The translations under genes and the position numbers were made by a program. Of a stretch of DNA of 64,000 bases, positions 23,301-64,000 are shown piece by piece. The first letter of the stretch is position 1, and each line of letters opens with the position of its first letter. This DNA is from Oasisia sp. SBJ-2009 (Eukaryota > Annelida > Polychaeta > Sabellida > Siboglinidae). Below the pieces are notes generated by a model. That model searched no databases. It worked only from the letters and a program-made list of their open reading frames with translations, and was not told where the DNA came from. The DNA lies in the NCBI GenBank assembly GCA_964017155.1, contig OZ024867.1, positions 13,814,720 to 13,878,719 on the forward strand, in the 5' to 3' direction.

Positions 23301-23805
23301 CCCTTAGGAGTACATACGTCAGTGCCGGTATGAATACTGAGACAGTCCCTTAGGAGTACATACGTCAGTGCCGGTATGAATACTGAGACTGTCCCTTAGG
23401 TGAGCCACCTCCTCAGCCACGGGTCTGTCCTCGCTGTCAAAGTGTCTCATTGAGCCGTCACGATACAGCACTGAGTGAGACGGTTTCCACCGCTTCAGTA
23501 CGCTGCCTGAAACATGGGTCCAGTTGCACCAGGAACATTGGCACATCCCTAGCTACACCACAGCTTTGTGCCGAGACCCATTCACCCGTCATTTGGATGG
23601 GTAAAACCCATTTTGGATAGGTAGAAATATCACTGAACCGATGGTGGATGGGTAAAACTTTAATTGTTTATATAACTTTAAACCACACAATAATACTAAA
23701 TAAGTGAAGGCATATTATGTAAAGTTCTAAAAAACAACTGTCTTGCAAAAACTGGAACTTACTTTGTCGATAGAGGAATCCCGCCTTTGCAATTTCAAAT
23801 GCCAT
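20323..23805 (-). CDS. PLEKHB2: Evectin-like PH-domain protein, five exons
   Basis: Exons, 5' to 3': 23805-23763, 23506-23364, 21858-21752, 20967-20813, 20423-20323; phases agree at all four junctions, giving 182 residues. Evectins (PLEKHB1/2) are small membrane proteins with an N-terminal PH domain (binding phosphatidylserine in PLEKHB2) and a C-terminal membrane anchor, acting at recycling endosomes and post-Golgi membranes. The N-terminus MAFEIAKAGFLYRQSSVLKRWK aligns with the family start MAFVKSGWLLRQSTILKRWK. The PH domain spans about residues 7-104 (VLYRDGSMRHFDSED; DCLLKVVFHNKTWNLCAETPDD; KKAWQVSLEQA with the conserved Trp). A Tyr/Pro-rich linker follows. The anchor is short: GGLMLMPFFWW instead of about 20 hydrophobic residues. 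It could equally be co-orthologous to PLEKHB1. Confidence 0.92.
22505..23660. repeat. Direct repeats flanking PLEKHB exon 2 and its array
   Basis: CACCCGTCATTTGGATGGGT at 22508 recurs at 23583, each followed by aaaaccca and a related aatatcactg segment. A reversed copy (accatccaaatgacgggtg type) is near 32620-32645. Probably fragments of one repeat family; no coding capacity. Confidence 0.6.
22666..23405. repeat. 46-bp minisatellite spanning the exon 2 splice donor
   Basis: Sixteen units (one 44 bp) from acatacgtcag at 22670 to that at 23358. On the minus strand each unit contains the end of PLEKHB exon 2 (AAGGGACTGTCTCAGTATTC) followed by GAC and donor GTATGT. The unit nearest the exon body (donor 23363-23358) fits the gene model, with phase matching exon 3. 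Units differ by point changes (tgtcgg/tgtcag/tgtcaa/tgccgg). Confidence 0.96.
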
Positions 23806-25566
23806 TGCGCTGATTATGGGACTCCACCAGATGCCAGCACCTTACTTCCGGTCCGTACTATATTCTGAAATGCAAAATATCGGTGTCTATCAATAAATCG
23901 GCTATACAAATAGCTCTGCAGAGGAAACAGACACACGGTGGTTCTGGTTATTTCTTTAACCACAAGTTATAGTTATAAGGGTAGATATGATGATTACACA
24001 AACCATACGTCTGACACAGGCATGAGGCAAAATATGGCTATAATTTGGTGAATGACTGGTCTTCAGCAAGGAAGTTTAATGATTGTTTGCTTGTTTAGAA
24101 TTACGACTATGTTATGACAACTTAGCAATGCAATGCATATCAATTTGCCAGAAAATTTGTATAATCATCTCAGCAATGCAGCCACTTTGAAAATAAGGTC
24201 ATGTGTGTATGACATACATGATCACCGAGGTGCTGAATGCCCAACTTGGGCCTGGGACATAATCGCATTCTTTACACGCGCACACTGTTTGTTTCTTTTT
24301 TTCAGTTCATCTTTGAGTTTTTAGACTCAACTGTTATAGCTAAAAGGCACAATGAGTCTCAATAAATGCTGGATATAATGAATGTGGCATAATCAGATAA
24401 CGGGACAGCTGGAGATTGATGGCATGCAGCCAGAGTCGCATAATGGTGCCACCTGGCTGATTAGTTCAATAGATTCCCCACTGTAATAGTTGAGTCAGGA
24501 ACTGTTTGAAAGCATGGCTCCCCAAGCAAGACACGCAATGCGCACAACCAAAATTTCAATCACAATAAAGACACTGAACTTGGTTGAAATGACATTCATT
24601 AGTGCAGAATTGTAGAGGGGTAAAATTAATATGAGCAATAATGTAGACAAAACTAGACATGTGTGCAATAGTGAAGCTGGGTACAATACGAAAGCCTGAC
24701 ACCACAGGTAGGTACTTGAACTAGGAAACTATACAGGCCTAGGACTAGGTCGATGAATGAGGCAGATGTTTTGGCCCTAAACATGTATGGGGCCACTGGG
24801 CCGAATAACCGGTTTCTGTGAGCGACTGAATCGACTGTCCTGGGCTGAATCGAATGTCCTGTTTCTGTTGCAAAATCTGACTTAGAGGTATGCTTCATTC
24901 TCTCGACTCATGTATGCGACTTGCATATTCTTCTTTGTGAAATCAAACAACTTTACATAATTACATGCAACTATTTTGATGTGCATACCCTCCTTGGTAA
25001 TGTATTGCTTGGAAATTAATAATAATAATTATTCGGGGAATGATACCTGTTTCTGTTGTGAAGTCTGAAATCTAAATAGGTATGATATACGATTAAACCA
25101 TAGACATACTTTGAGCGCGCTTGCATATGAAAACATATATAACTGTAAATGTAATCACTCGATCCACATAACTGACAGTCAAATAAGAGCGTGTTCGTTG
25201 GCCAATTGAATCGTCCGTCTTTATGACCTTGGCTTAGTTTTAGATTTCCACTCCCTTGTGCCGAATCATCCTGCATTTTTGTGAACTGGGCCGAACCATC
25301 CGTCGGCGTAAGCCAAATCATAATGGACTGAACTTTGCATCTATAGTGTTAGTGCGCCGAACACGTAATGCCTAAGAATCCGATGTAAGACCACAATAAG
25401 CCTTATTATAAGGTGCTCGTCCGCCATTACCCGACCAAAGAGTACCCTATAAAAGCAGCATTATGCAGGTTGTCTGAATTTCTGTGAGCACGTGTACATA
25501 TGTAGTGTGGAGTGATTACAAATGATGTTTTTTGTGCAGCGCGGCATCGCCGTCAGGGCTGTCAAA
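23806..25566. other. Intergenic region upstream of PLEKHB-like gene
   Basis: The promoter and 5' UTR of the minus-strand gene should lie just above 23805. No other coding sequence is recognised. 24750-25320 holds decayed repeats with gggccgaa / ccgaaycatcc motifs like the ends of the 12853-15162 element. Confidence 0.5.
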
Positions 25567-25568
25567 TA

Positions 25569-26268
25569 GGGCGTGTAAGTCTCGCGCGCGAAAACGAGGC
25601 TGGGGGCAGTTGGGGGCAGAAAGTCCACATTCTCCATGTTAACGTATAGGACTTCGCTTTGTTTTTGGTTGTAATACTCGAACTGTTCCAGTCTAACTAT
25701 TTCAGTTATACTGTCCGAAGGATTATTACAAGCAGAAGCAGTTGAACACTTTGCCGGTGACAATGCTCACGGAAATCATGAATTTTAATCGATTTTTATG
25801 ATGGTTGCCATGGCAACGCCGGCTTGTACTTGTGTTTGGCGATCTTGACTAATAATGAAAAGTGCCATTTTTCGCGCAGTACAACATGTTTGAGGCAAAC
25901 GCATACATGTGTTATGATTATGTGCATTTAGACAACTTGTCAGATATAAGTACTTATCGAAACCACAACGTACAGCTATGTAAAATGCAAAACCCGTAAA
26001 AAAACACATACGGCTTAATTTTTTGGGGAGTGTCTATTATCTGCACTACATAAATCGCTATGTCTATGATAGTGTGGTAAACTCAATATTAAATCGGACA
26101 TTTAAGATAAGAAAGGTATAACACAAGATATTTATGTCCTGATTTTCCTAATATTCATCAGTCGGAAGTTACAACTGTCATCCATCGAATATTATTCTAA
26201 TGACCAGTCCCCAAATCAGCTCCAATCGCGCGGAGTCTCGCCATGTATCGTGACTCACTTACGGGCCC
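25569..26268. mobile_element. 700-bp MITE, copy A
   Basis: Begins GGGCGTGTAAGT; by alignment with copy B it ends CACTTACGGGCCC, and TA flanks it on both sides (25567-25568 and 26269-26270). The terminal inverted repeat is about 12 bp (GGGCGYGTAAGT). TA target duplication suggests a Tc1/mariner-type element. No transposase; the short minus-strand frame inside is not conserved as protein between the copies. Confidence 0.75.
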
Positions 26269-26272
26269 TATA

Positions 26273-26972
26273 GGGCGTGTAAGTCTCGCGCGCGAAAACG
26301 AGGCTGGGGGCAGTTGGGGGCAGAAGGTCCATATTCTCCATGTTAAAGTATAGGACTTCGTTTTGTTTTTGGTTGTAATAATCGAATTGTTCCAGTCTAA
26401 CAATTTCAGTTATACAGTCCGAAAGATTATTACAAGCAAAAGCAGTGGAACACTTTGCCGGTGACAATGATCACGGAAATCATGAATTTTAATCGATTAT
26501 AATGGTGGTTGCCATGGCAACATCGGCAAGTACTTGCATTTCGCGATCTTGACTAATATTGAAAAGTGCCATTTTTCGCACAGTACAACCTGTTTGGACC
26601 AAACGTATACATGTGTTATGATTATGTGCATTTAGACAATTTGTCAGATATAAGTGCTTATCGAAACCACAACGTACAGCTATATAAAATGCAAAATCCG
26701 TAAAAAAACACATACGGCTAACATTTGTGGGGAGTGTCTATTATCTGCACTACATAAATCGCTATGTCTATGATACTGTGGTAAACTCAATATTAAATCG
26801 GACATTTAAGATAAGAAAGGTATAACACAAGATATTTATGTCCTGATTTTCCTAATATTCATCAGTCGGAAGTTACAACTGTCATCCATCGAATATTATT
26901 CTAATGACCAGTCCCCAAATCAGCTCCAATCGCGCGGAGTCTCGCCGTGTATCGTGACACACTTACGCGCCC
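26273..26972. mobile_element. 700-bp MITE, copy B, adjacent to copy A
   Basis: Same length and orientation as copy A, with scattered substitutions (11 in the first 195 bases compared). Flanked by TA at 26271-26272 and 26973-26974. The junction between copies is CCC-TA-TA-GGG. Confidence 0.75.
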
Positions 26973-26974
26973 TA

Positions 26975-29421
26975 TTATGACAGCTAGCTGTCAGTCGGTG
27001 CATTTCTGCGTATTAACACAGTTGTCATTTTGCTTGGTGATGTAATCAGGGACAATCCGTGGGTGGTTCAAGCTGAAATGGAGGGGTGTAAGGTTTGAAA
27101 GAAGTTTGTGGGAGCCTGAGCCGAGGTGTGAGAAGTTCGCGATTTTTTCATAGCCGGCCCTGACATACATAGTCTTAGTCTTAGAACTTCTGTCTATGGA
27201 GGCCGGGTAAAATATGCTGTGAAATTGTCAATAACAGAGCTCGTCAAAATTAGTAGGAAATGAAGGAAACGTTATAATGGTCGCCTATGGAAAATGCAAA
27301 TGTGGTCTGACTCCTGCCGTCCTGAACCCATACCGTCCATGACGGTGTCGGTGAACATGGGCATGGCTCCAGCATGACAGTTCGAGGCACCGGCCAGCGC
27401 AGTACGTGACACTGTTACACAATTTACCCTTTTAAACTTACCGACAGCAGTGTCACTTACAGCTAGCCAATAGGTTTCACCAAATGAAGTCTACTTTGTA
27501 AAGATCCTGTGTTCGTACTCTGATATCTAGAAGGAATTAATAGCTTGACTTCAGTCAACCAACTTACTACGTCACATGCGCGTTGAAAATATTATGACAC
27601 GTGACACGTTCTAGTTCCTAGCAATTCGCTACGAGGCGCTACTGTTTGTGTGTCGCGGTTCGTCTGAAGGGGTCAGGCCACTATTCGACTTCCGAAAGTA
27701 TTGCTGTATATAAAATATACGTGCTGCCAGCTCTATTATTATGTAATGTACAAATGAAATAAATAAAGGACATATATCAGTCTGAAACCTCATTTTGTTC
27801 AGTATGTCAATGATATGATCGTATGTAAGGAATGTGAATAATTTTTACTCCTGTTATGTGGTTAAGAATTGACTTATGACAGCTAGATAGGTCATTAAAC
27901 ATTTTGTTTTAATATAATAGTTGTTATCATTAACAAAATTGTTTTGTGCACATCTTTTAAAGTAGGTCTGACTGAGAAAGAGATATTGACTCTGTTCAAT
28001 CCGACCCCCGTTTCCATGGTAACAAACAAAATGGTCGCCATATCTAAGACACTTTTTATATTAATTACTCCAAAGATAAAACATCAACCCAACATGTTTG
28101 TTTTAAGTGCAGGAATGCGTGTGCATGCATACCTAACTTCCTATATATGTACTACATTGTGTATGCATGTGTTGTGTGCGTGTGTGCGTACGTGCATGCG
28201 TGTATGTCATGTGTAGAAGTATATGCATATACAATTATATCAGCTAGATCGTGGTGTATTTCAAAATTACTAATTTTATAAGTAAAATTATTGTCGTTCG
28301 ATTTAACAAATTTTCTTTGATTGTTCATGATAGGAACGGCATTGTAGTGTTTCCTTCACTCGGAAAATGTAGTGTGCGCAATTTTTAATTCACATATCTT
28401 TTTAGCTACCGTACGCGTATTCATACAACACAATGTCATTGTATGCGACATTTGTGTTAATGGTGACCACACAGGCTATGTTTTGTTGTGGTAATTATCA
28501 TGTAAATATATACTCCGGTTGGAGCGCACATCAAGCTCAACATTTTTATTTACTTATGACCCCTGGAATAATTTAGTTACGTTTTCAAAATACCCATTAC
28601 ATAATTATGTCAAAGATATTTTTTTATGGTCAAGCCATTGAACGCAACGTGTCAACGCAAACGAACTTCCGATAGTCTTCGCGCATTAATGTATTTGTAG
28701 GGCGGCTGAATACTTCCCAGTGAAGTTTAGATTGTGTTCGATTGAACACGTCTGCCAGTCAATATAATGTTAAGTGTCTGACCCGTGCAGGACGTGGTAC
28801 TGTGCTATTATAACAAATAGTTTGTTTAGGTGCGTCACGCGGTCGCTGCTGGCGACATTTCTGAGGGGGAAAAACATGTGTGCGAGCACTTTGATTATGG
28901 TAATAATAATGTAATCCATAATGCGTTTCGTAGAATCACTTGTGACTATCCAACTGATCCACCTGGATTGGGAACATTTATTTGTATTTAATTTTTATTT
29001 ATATATGAAGCACCTCGTGTCACCAATTAGTATTTTTTTTAGTATATGAATAACAATAGTTTTGGACACACTGTGACTGTGTACAATTAAAAAAAAAGTC
29101 AGTTAAGCACCTTTTTGCTATGGGGTTATTTGTCATTTTCTGTGATGATGATTATTACAGCAGACCACGAAACGCGTATACAGTGTACATGTATAGTACT
29201 GTATACATCACAGGCGCTACAGATTCGGAAATTAAAAGGCATACGAATAAAAGCTATATTATAGTCTGTACCCATGTTCGTCCGCACGATTTTGACTGGT
29301 AAACTATTTCACAACGGGCATACTGAGTACGCATGCGCTGTGACTCCTTCACCCCGACCACACTCCACACACTTGTTTACTGATCGCCAAACGACATTTG
29401 TCCTGCAACTGTTGCTCGAAG
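26975..29421. other. Intergenic region upstream of ACADVL
   Basis: No gene recognised. It contains a TG/CA-rich stretch at 28110-28215. The ACADVL promoter and 5' UTR must be near 29300-29421, which is of moderate GC and lacks a visible TATA box. Confidence 0.5.
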
Positions 29422-49606
<20,185 letters not shown>

Positions 49607-49807
49607 GACTGCTCTAGGACCAGTGACCACTGCAGTGGACAGGGGTCAAGGGGGCACAACCGAGCTGTCTGACATCGACAATTCCTACGCAGCTTGCATT
49701 CAAAATGGTGTTTGTCACTCAACTGATCTCAGTGTGTAGAAAGAGACAAGTGTGAAATTTAATTGCGGGATCAGTTTTAAGATTCTGGTGGATGTAAATG
49801 TTTAACA

Positions 49808-49925
49808 TGTGAGTGTCACATGACACAGGAGGACCACTGTGTCACATGACACAGGAGGACCACTGTGTCACATGACCCAGGAGGACCAATGTGTCACATG
49901 ACACAGGAGGACCAGTGTGTCATAC
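49808..49925. repeat. 26-bp minisatellite in the ACADVL 3' UTR
   Basis: Four units of TGTCACATGACACAGGAGGA plus ccactg, 200 bp after the stop codon. The unit contains the palindrome TGTCACATGACA. Confidence 0.93.
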
Positions 49926-52900
49926 AGTCTTTGACTGTTGCAGTGATTTAGGTAATTACTATAATATTACATAATCATCGAATAACTGGGTCAAACCATT
50001 TGTAGCAGCTATTTGAAATCATCCACACGCATTTGTATACCCCGATATGGGGTATACATTCATCAAGGACCCTGTCTCTGGGCACGTGTTATGTATACAG
50101 TCACTCCTACCAAACACCTTTGCCAGTATCATTTCTTCATTACCTTGTCAATAATATTATGGGATCATGTGTGAAAAGGGTGAAGAATTATGCAGCCAGA
50201 GTTTGATAAACATTACTAAACAGGTGTGTGTTCCTTGTATTGACTTGTATTTAATAATAATTTTATAACATCACCTTGGTCTAAATAGTTCTCAGCGAAG
50301 GCTATATAATTGTCTTCTGATAATCCTTAAAATGTAAAAAAAAGTAGGCTACCAGGGAGTGTTTTGTTCATGTATGAATGATTCATTTAGTTGTATTTCT
50401 GTTAGCTTTGGAAGAGTAATGTGTGCGAGTTGATTGCAATAGATAATAAACTGGTCTCTTAGTGGAATTTGAAATATTGTATGTTAAGATGGAATATCTC
50501 TACAACTTACAGCTGCTAAGTTTGCACTTATCTATAAAGAAAATTGTGGAGTAAATAACTTATGTTCAATTTCAGTTTTCTGTAGAAATTTGTTGCAGGA
50601 GAATTAACTAATCCTGACATTCACACAAGGTAGACATATTGAGTGATCCTTTAGAGTTGTTTTGGGAAAAAAATACTTCATCAGTAACAATACTAATAAT
50701 CTACAGTAACATATTAAATTAATACTATCAATGTTTTCGTCTCTCCTTCATGTATAATTTTACACCAGGACAGTTAGTTGACAAGATAAAAAAAAACCAG
50801 GTAAAAGTAATGTAATTTTGTTTTGGTCAGAATTCCTTATTGCTTCCTTGTGTGTGCAATTTATTGTTTTGTTGTTACTGTAATCATAATCGTCGACATA
50901 TCAGTGATACAATTAAAAATTACAGTTGTAAATAAAATAACAACGAACAGTGTAATGGAATGGCAAAGTGCATATGTGCATCGTTTTGTGTATTCTGTTC
51001 TTGTTTTGTTTGTTAATTTGAAAATTTTAAATAAATGTGGGAAATATTGAATGGTTCCTGTCATGTGATACTGTTAACATCATTTTTGATGTAACGTGTT
51101 AGATCATGTATCATGTATCTTGCCGGTGATCATCAGTCTGTTTTTGTTATCGGTATATTGCATTTTCAGCGTGTAGCTGTAACAGTTGCAAGTAACTTTA
51201 AAATTTACTAGCAGTCCCTAGCAGTTCTGAGGGACAGTTGAGTGTATTGGGACTTATTCAAAAGATTTGTAAATCCATTGTTACATCTTAGATTGTTAAA
51301 TTACTGATAACTTTGTGAGTCAGGCGATTATGTGATTGTGTGTTATTTATTGGTAAGACGCAACTGTGCATCTTAGCAGAACGCTACCTGTTTAAAAGTA
51401 TGTTCATTTCAAATTAAATATTCTGTGTTATCAAATCATACATCAAATGAACTTGAAACACTACCATTACAATTAGTTTAACATAATTGTACTTATCCCT
51501 GGTGAAGAATTTACACAATTAAATGTACAGTACGGTTTAGTCTAAGTAATGTTCACCAACCGAATAACTGGTTATCCAGCACATTATAATATTGTGTCTA
51601 TGGAACATATGTGTATTATATATGTAACATGTGTAATACATGTGTGTATTATAATTATTTATATTGGTATGTATGTACAAACATGTTTGCTTGTTGTGAC
51701 TTTGAGCAATGCAGTATATCTTTCAGCAACAACAATGCAAATCCAGTTTTCTACCAATGTTTATAATATTGATTGTAACTTGTCAATAGTACTAATAAAT
51801 TGATGGTGGAGTTAACAGTTGTTCCTGTTGTTTTATGTTAGCAGTATACACCTCAGCATGCTTCTTTATCTGCTTGATTCAAACATGTTCCAGTAAACAA
51901 TATTTCCTACAAACTCGATCTATGGTCAATATTTGTGTTATGGATGTAAGGATAACTGAATTATCATAGTGGGTGTACTGATGATGCACTCTGTGGTAAA
52001 TTGACCTACTGGTAACAACACTAGTTAGCCAATAGATCAATATGGCTGGTCGTCACTGACTCACTTAATAATCTGACATTTTTCTGTGCCATAAATCTAG
52101 CAATTATAATCATTCAGAGGCGCATACCCTGGTATAAAGAGTTCCTTTAAAAATTAAAATAGTAGTCCATTTGTAAAATAAACTGATCAATATGACAATA
52201 AATAAGTAATATTACTCATAACAATACTAAAACACTAATAAATACGAGTTATTTATATACATGTTAATAATATGTAAATAATAAATAGTTGATAAATAGT
52301 AGACACTAAAATGTTGAGATTTTATAACTTTGTTCAAAGTAATTACGGTCCCAGATTCGGCAGATTCCTGCCTATGAAATCATTGTGCCGTTTTCGCAAA
52401 CGCGGCGAGATAGTTCTCCGTAAAACCAGCAGAGGGAACTACTATCTAATACTGAGCAGAGCCATACCCAATCTGGCCATTCACATTGAGTGGATTGGGG
52501 CTGGCAATAATGCAAAATCTCCAATCACTTGCACCATTTGAAATTTCTGTCCATAAACATACGGCGTGAAAATGTAAGCGCAATGCACACCATTAGCGTG
52601 CTTTCAGTGTCATTCGAGGTGAAATTGCTACAACCGTTTGCCCTTGTTGTGGTTACCGATACTACTTCATTAGTACTTGTGTCAAAAGTCTGTCAGTTAT
52701 ATCAGTCGATTGAGCTCGTAGATGAATTAATTAGCTTTGTAAAGTATCATGCTATGTTTATTTTGGCAAAATCGTCTTCTGCTTGCGGAGAATAGGACAC
52801 AACCTCTGAGACACAACACACAAAATATGCAATCTGACATAGATTATTTTCGACAAAGGGTATATGTTTTGCCGCCCGGCTAAAGCCTTGACCTTTGCCC

Positions 52901-53039
52901 CGAAACACAAGTTCAGCGTTTACAGCACGAAACGGGGATGTCAGACTTCATGTTTCGTAAATAATATTGTGAATCAATCAGATTTAGCATCTGCACGAAA
53001 CTGGAGTCGCATCCCAAGTTGCAAATTGTGACGATGTAA
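49926..53039. other. ACADVL 3' UTR and intergenic sequence
   Basis: AATAAA hexamers at about 50449 and 50991 are candidate poly(A) signals. No coding region is recognised; frames here are short and of AT-rich composition. 52300-53040 is less AT-rich and may hold the promoter of the downstream oxidoreductase gene; a GTAAGT donor-like site lies at 53036. Confidence 0.5.
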
Positions 53040-53057
53040 GTAACCGTACACAAAACT

Positions 53058-53265
53058 TTGACAACTGTCAACTCTTTAAAAGTTCGGTTTGGTGTATATT
53101 GTCGGGAGATTCATGACGCTTGCAGTGCAACTGACAGCTTCGATTCTGCCCTGACCCGGCGATGTCCTAACCAGGCCCCTAGTTGCTCCCTAGCTGGACG
53201 CTGGCTCCGTGGGACTGGGTTGGGGCTGGTATTCAGGGCAGTGAGAGGTGGGGGCTTCCGAGGTG
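53058..53265 (+). CDS. Possible upstream exon of the GMC oxidoreductase
   Basis: The frame is open from 53040 to a donor-like G|GTAAAC at 53265/53266. Its phase (1) fits the next firm exon (54311), completing Ala. The end reads LTRRCPNQAPS..AGRWLRGTGLGLVFRAVRGGGFRG, basic and Gly-rich, as in a targeting segment. There is no in-frame ATG, so either another exon precedes it or the true exon starts later inside the segment. Weak evidence. Confidence 0.3.
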
Positions 53266-54040
53266 GTAAACCGCTTTGTAAGACAAAGGCCGCAAGCTGG
53301 TTATGTAATAATTACCTAATAATCTGTGACCTCGATCTCTACTGTCTCGGACCCAGTTCAGACTTGACTTGTGTCATTGACATTGTGAGTTTGACTGCGC
53401 CTTATAATATTCATGTCACCGTGACATGAGTATGTCTATGACGATCTGTGTTGTATAGCATTAGTCTAGACCATAATGATCTAGACTGATAATTAATATT
53501 AACTTCCAATATTCCTTTTCTTTTATTACACACGCAGCACCATATTATAGAATAATTATTATTTATTGTATAAATATTATGGTGCAATCAATCAATAAAC
53601 ATTTACTGATTATAGAGCCTTCGTTTACGACATGTAATTGCTGTTGTTTCACATGGATGAATAAAGTTGTAATGTGTAGTATTAATTGTGTGCCTATATG
53701 ACTATATAAATATGCCATGGTCATATGCTCATCAAAACATGGTCATATATCCTCTAAATGGTATGTTCTTATGCAACGGTTGTTCAAGCATTTTAGCCCT
53801 GTAAACTGTTGAGTTTTATTGACAAAAATGTTCCCTTTAATTTACATGGAACTATTCCATTCAGCATTAAATCATATCATTTAATTACTGAGGTTGATGC
53901 TGAATATTTTGAGTTAAGAAAAAATACATAATATTTAAACAATCTTGATCATTTATACTTTCTCACTATTCTAAATCCTCATAAAAGACATTGCTTTTCA
54001 ACATAAATCTTATTTCAGAACACTTAATTATAAATCCTTT

Positions 54041-54072
54041 TATGTATATATATGTATATATGTATATATGTA

Positions 54073-54121
<49 letters not shown>

Positions 54122-54137
54122 CTATGTTTATATATAA

Positions 54138-54170
<33 letters not shown>
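54041..54170. repeat. AT-rich microsatellite before GMC exon
   Basis: (TATG)n/(TA)n blocks of about 130 bp. Confidence 0.95.
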
Positions 54171-54172
<2 letters not shown>

Positions 54173-54310
54173 TCAAGAACTTATACAGTTTATCTATTTA
54201 TATTTATTAATATACATTTATTAGATTTCTTGTACATCGCATGGATCCGCCATGTGGGAATTAGCACTATAGAAAAACAGTATTATCATTATTATAGCAT
54301 TTGTTTGTAG

Positions 54311-63102
<8,792 letters not shown>

Positions 63103-64000
63103 GTAGGTCTGTTGCCAGTTGGTACCAACAGCAAGGGCGAGCAACCAGAACCCTGCCCCTAACCCTAGCCATGTGTGGTGGAACCAGGTCTAAGTAACAG
63201 TCGTCAACTCCCTTGACATATCTCAACCTACAAATATCCATAAAATTAAATAAATAATAGAAAAAAAATTGTTTTTATGTCGCAATGCTAATTGATTTAA
63301 TTTATTTTAATTTATTTATTTGGTTTCATTTTTTTCTTCATTTTTTATTAATTTTATTTCCGAATGAATCCAGTTGATTAATTCTATTTCATTCTGTGAA
63401 TAAGATTCAAGAGCCCTAGCTTGTTGTGGAACCAGGTCTAAGTAACAGTCGTCAACTCCCTTGAAATATCTCAACTTACAAATATCCATAAAATAAAATA
63501 AATAATAAAAACAAATTTAAACATTATTTTGTTTTTATGTTGCAATGCTAATTGATTAATTTCTTTTAATTAATTAATTTCTTTTATTTATTTATTTCAT
63601 TTCTTTTATTTATTTCATTTTTATTTATTTTATTTCTTAGTGAATCCAGTTGGTTAATTCTATTTTATTCTGTGCATAAGATTCAAGATTCAAAAGACTC
63701 TATTGTCTGATTTAAACATTACATTAAAACGGAAATTTTTCTTCAGTTACACATTAAAATGCCAGTAATAAGATTGGTGATCAATGTATGATTGATCAGA
63801 CACATTAAAATGATAATACCCTTTAAATATCTTTGTTAATGACCCTTGATGTCTGTGACCTTCCATGGATTTAATCCAGTTGGTTAACTACATTTTATTC
63901 TGCAGACAAACGTGAATTTGTATTGTAATCAGTAAAAGGAAACAAAACGAAAAAAAATTCCATTTATTATTATATATTTATTAAAATAGATAATTTATCA
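63103..64000. other. GMC intron 9 (incomplete)
   Basis: AT-rich. A segment of about 246 bp starting ggaaccaggtctaagtaac at 63180 is tandemly repeated from about 63427, with a partial third copy near 63870 (aatccagttggttaa). No further exon is found before the window end. Confidence 0.75.

Noticed and set aside
22666..23405. CRISPR-like array
   Set aside because: Units are directly adjacent with no unique spacers, in an animal gene.
25461..26467. Similar ~65-residue minus-strand frames in the two 700-bp MITEs (MSPAKCSTA...TPY)
   Set aside because: Of the 11 nucleotide differences counted, about eight change the amino acid, so there is no sign of protein-level conservation; the frames are part of a repeat.
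52311..52795. Two frames of 76 and 88 residues upstream of the GMC gene
   Set aside because: No family resemblance or splice context; could be 5' UTR or promoter sequence, but nothing supports coding.

Overview
This is eukaryotic (animal) genomic DNA: AT-rich, with long introns, GT-AG splice junctions, many micro- and minisatellites, tRNA-derived SINE-like repeats, MITEs and an LTR-retrotransposon array. Proteins, exon phases and gene structures fit a metazoan. Several minisatellites sit on or just after splice donors. As I recall, such 'mirage' minisatellites were described from amphioxus, so a cephalochordate (Branchiostoma) is my best inference; the sequence does not prove it.

Layout. 1-11500: a head-to-tail array of one young Ty3/gypsy element, LTR-int-LTR-int-LTR-int-LTR. 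Internal regions 1 and 2 are cut at the same pol codon and joined to the next LTR by an (AT)n run. Copy 3 keeps a long pol but has a reduced gag, no integrase core and a mutated reverse-transcriptase catalytic Asp. Gag and pol are linked by a textbook -1 frameshift signal. 11501-12128 is AT/CA microsatellite. 12652-19364 (+): a three-exon gene for Mediator subunit MED11, with a LINE-bearing inverted-repeat element in intron 1 and a TTAA MITE in intron 2. 20323-23805 (-): a five-exon evectin-like PH-domain gene (PLEKHB1/2 family), convergent with MED11. 23806-29421: intergenic, with two adjacent 700-bp MITEs. 29422-49606 (+): a complete 19-exon gene for very-long-chain acyl-CoA dehydrogenase (ACADVL). 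49607-53057: apparently non-coding. 54311-63102 (+): nine consecutive exons of a GMC-family FAD oxidoreductase whose C-terminal exon(s) lie beyond the window; a possible upstream exon ends at 53265.

I assembled the gene models by hand: every junction keeps frame and phase, giving 172 aa (MED11), 182 aa (PLEKHB-like) and 635 aa (VLCAD). The genes are functionally unrelated: transcription, endosomal membrane traffic, mitochondrial beta-oxidation and flavin-dependent alcohol/sugar oxidation. I see no operon-like linkage.

The most interesting signals are the frameshift cassette in the retroelement, the array of catalytically compromised copies with identical truncation points, and the repeated seeding of tandem arrays at exon/intron or coding/non-coding boundaries (PLEKHB exon 2, GMC exons, MED11 stop codon).
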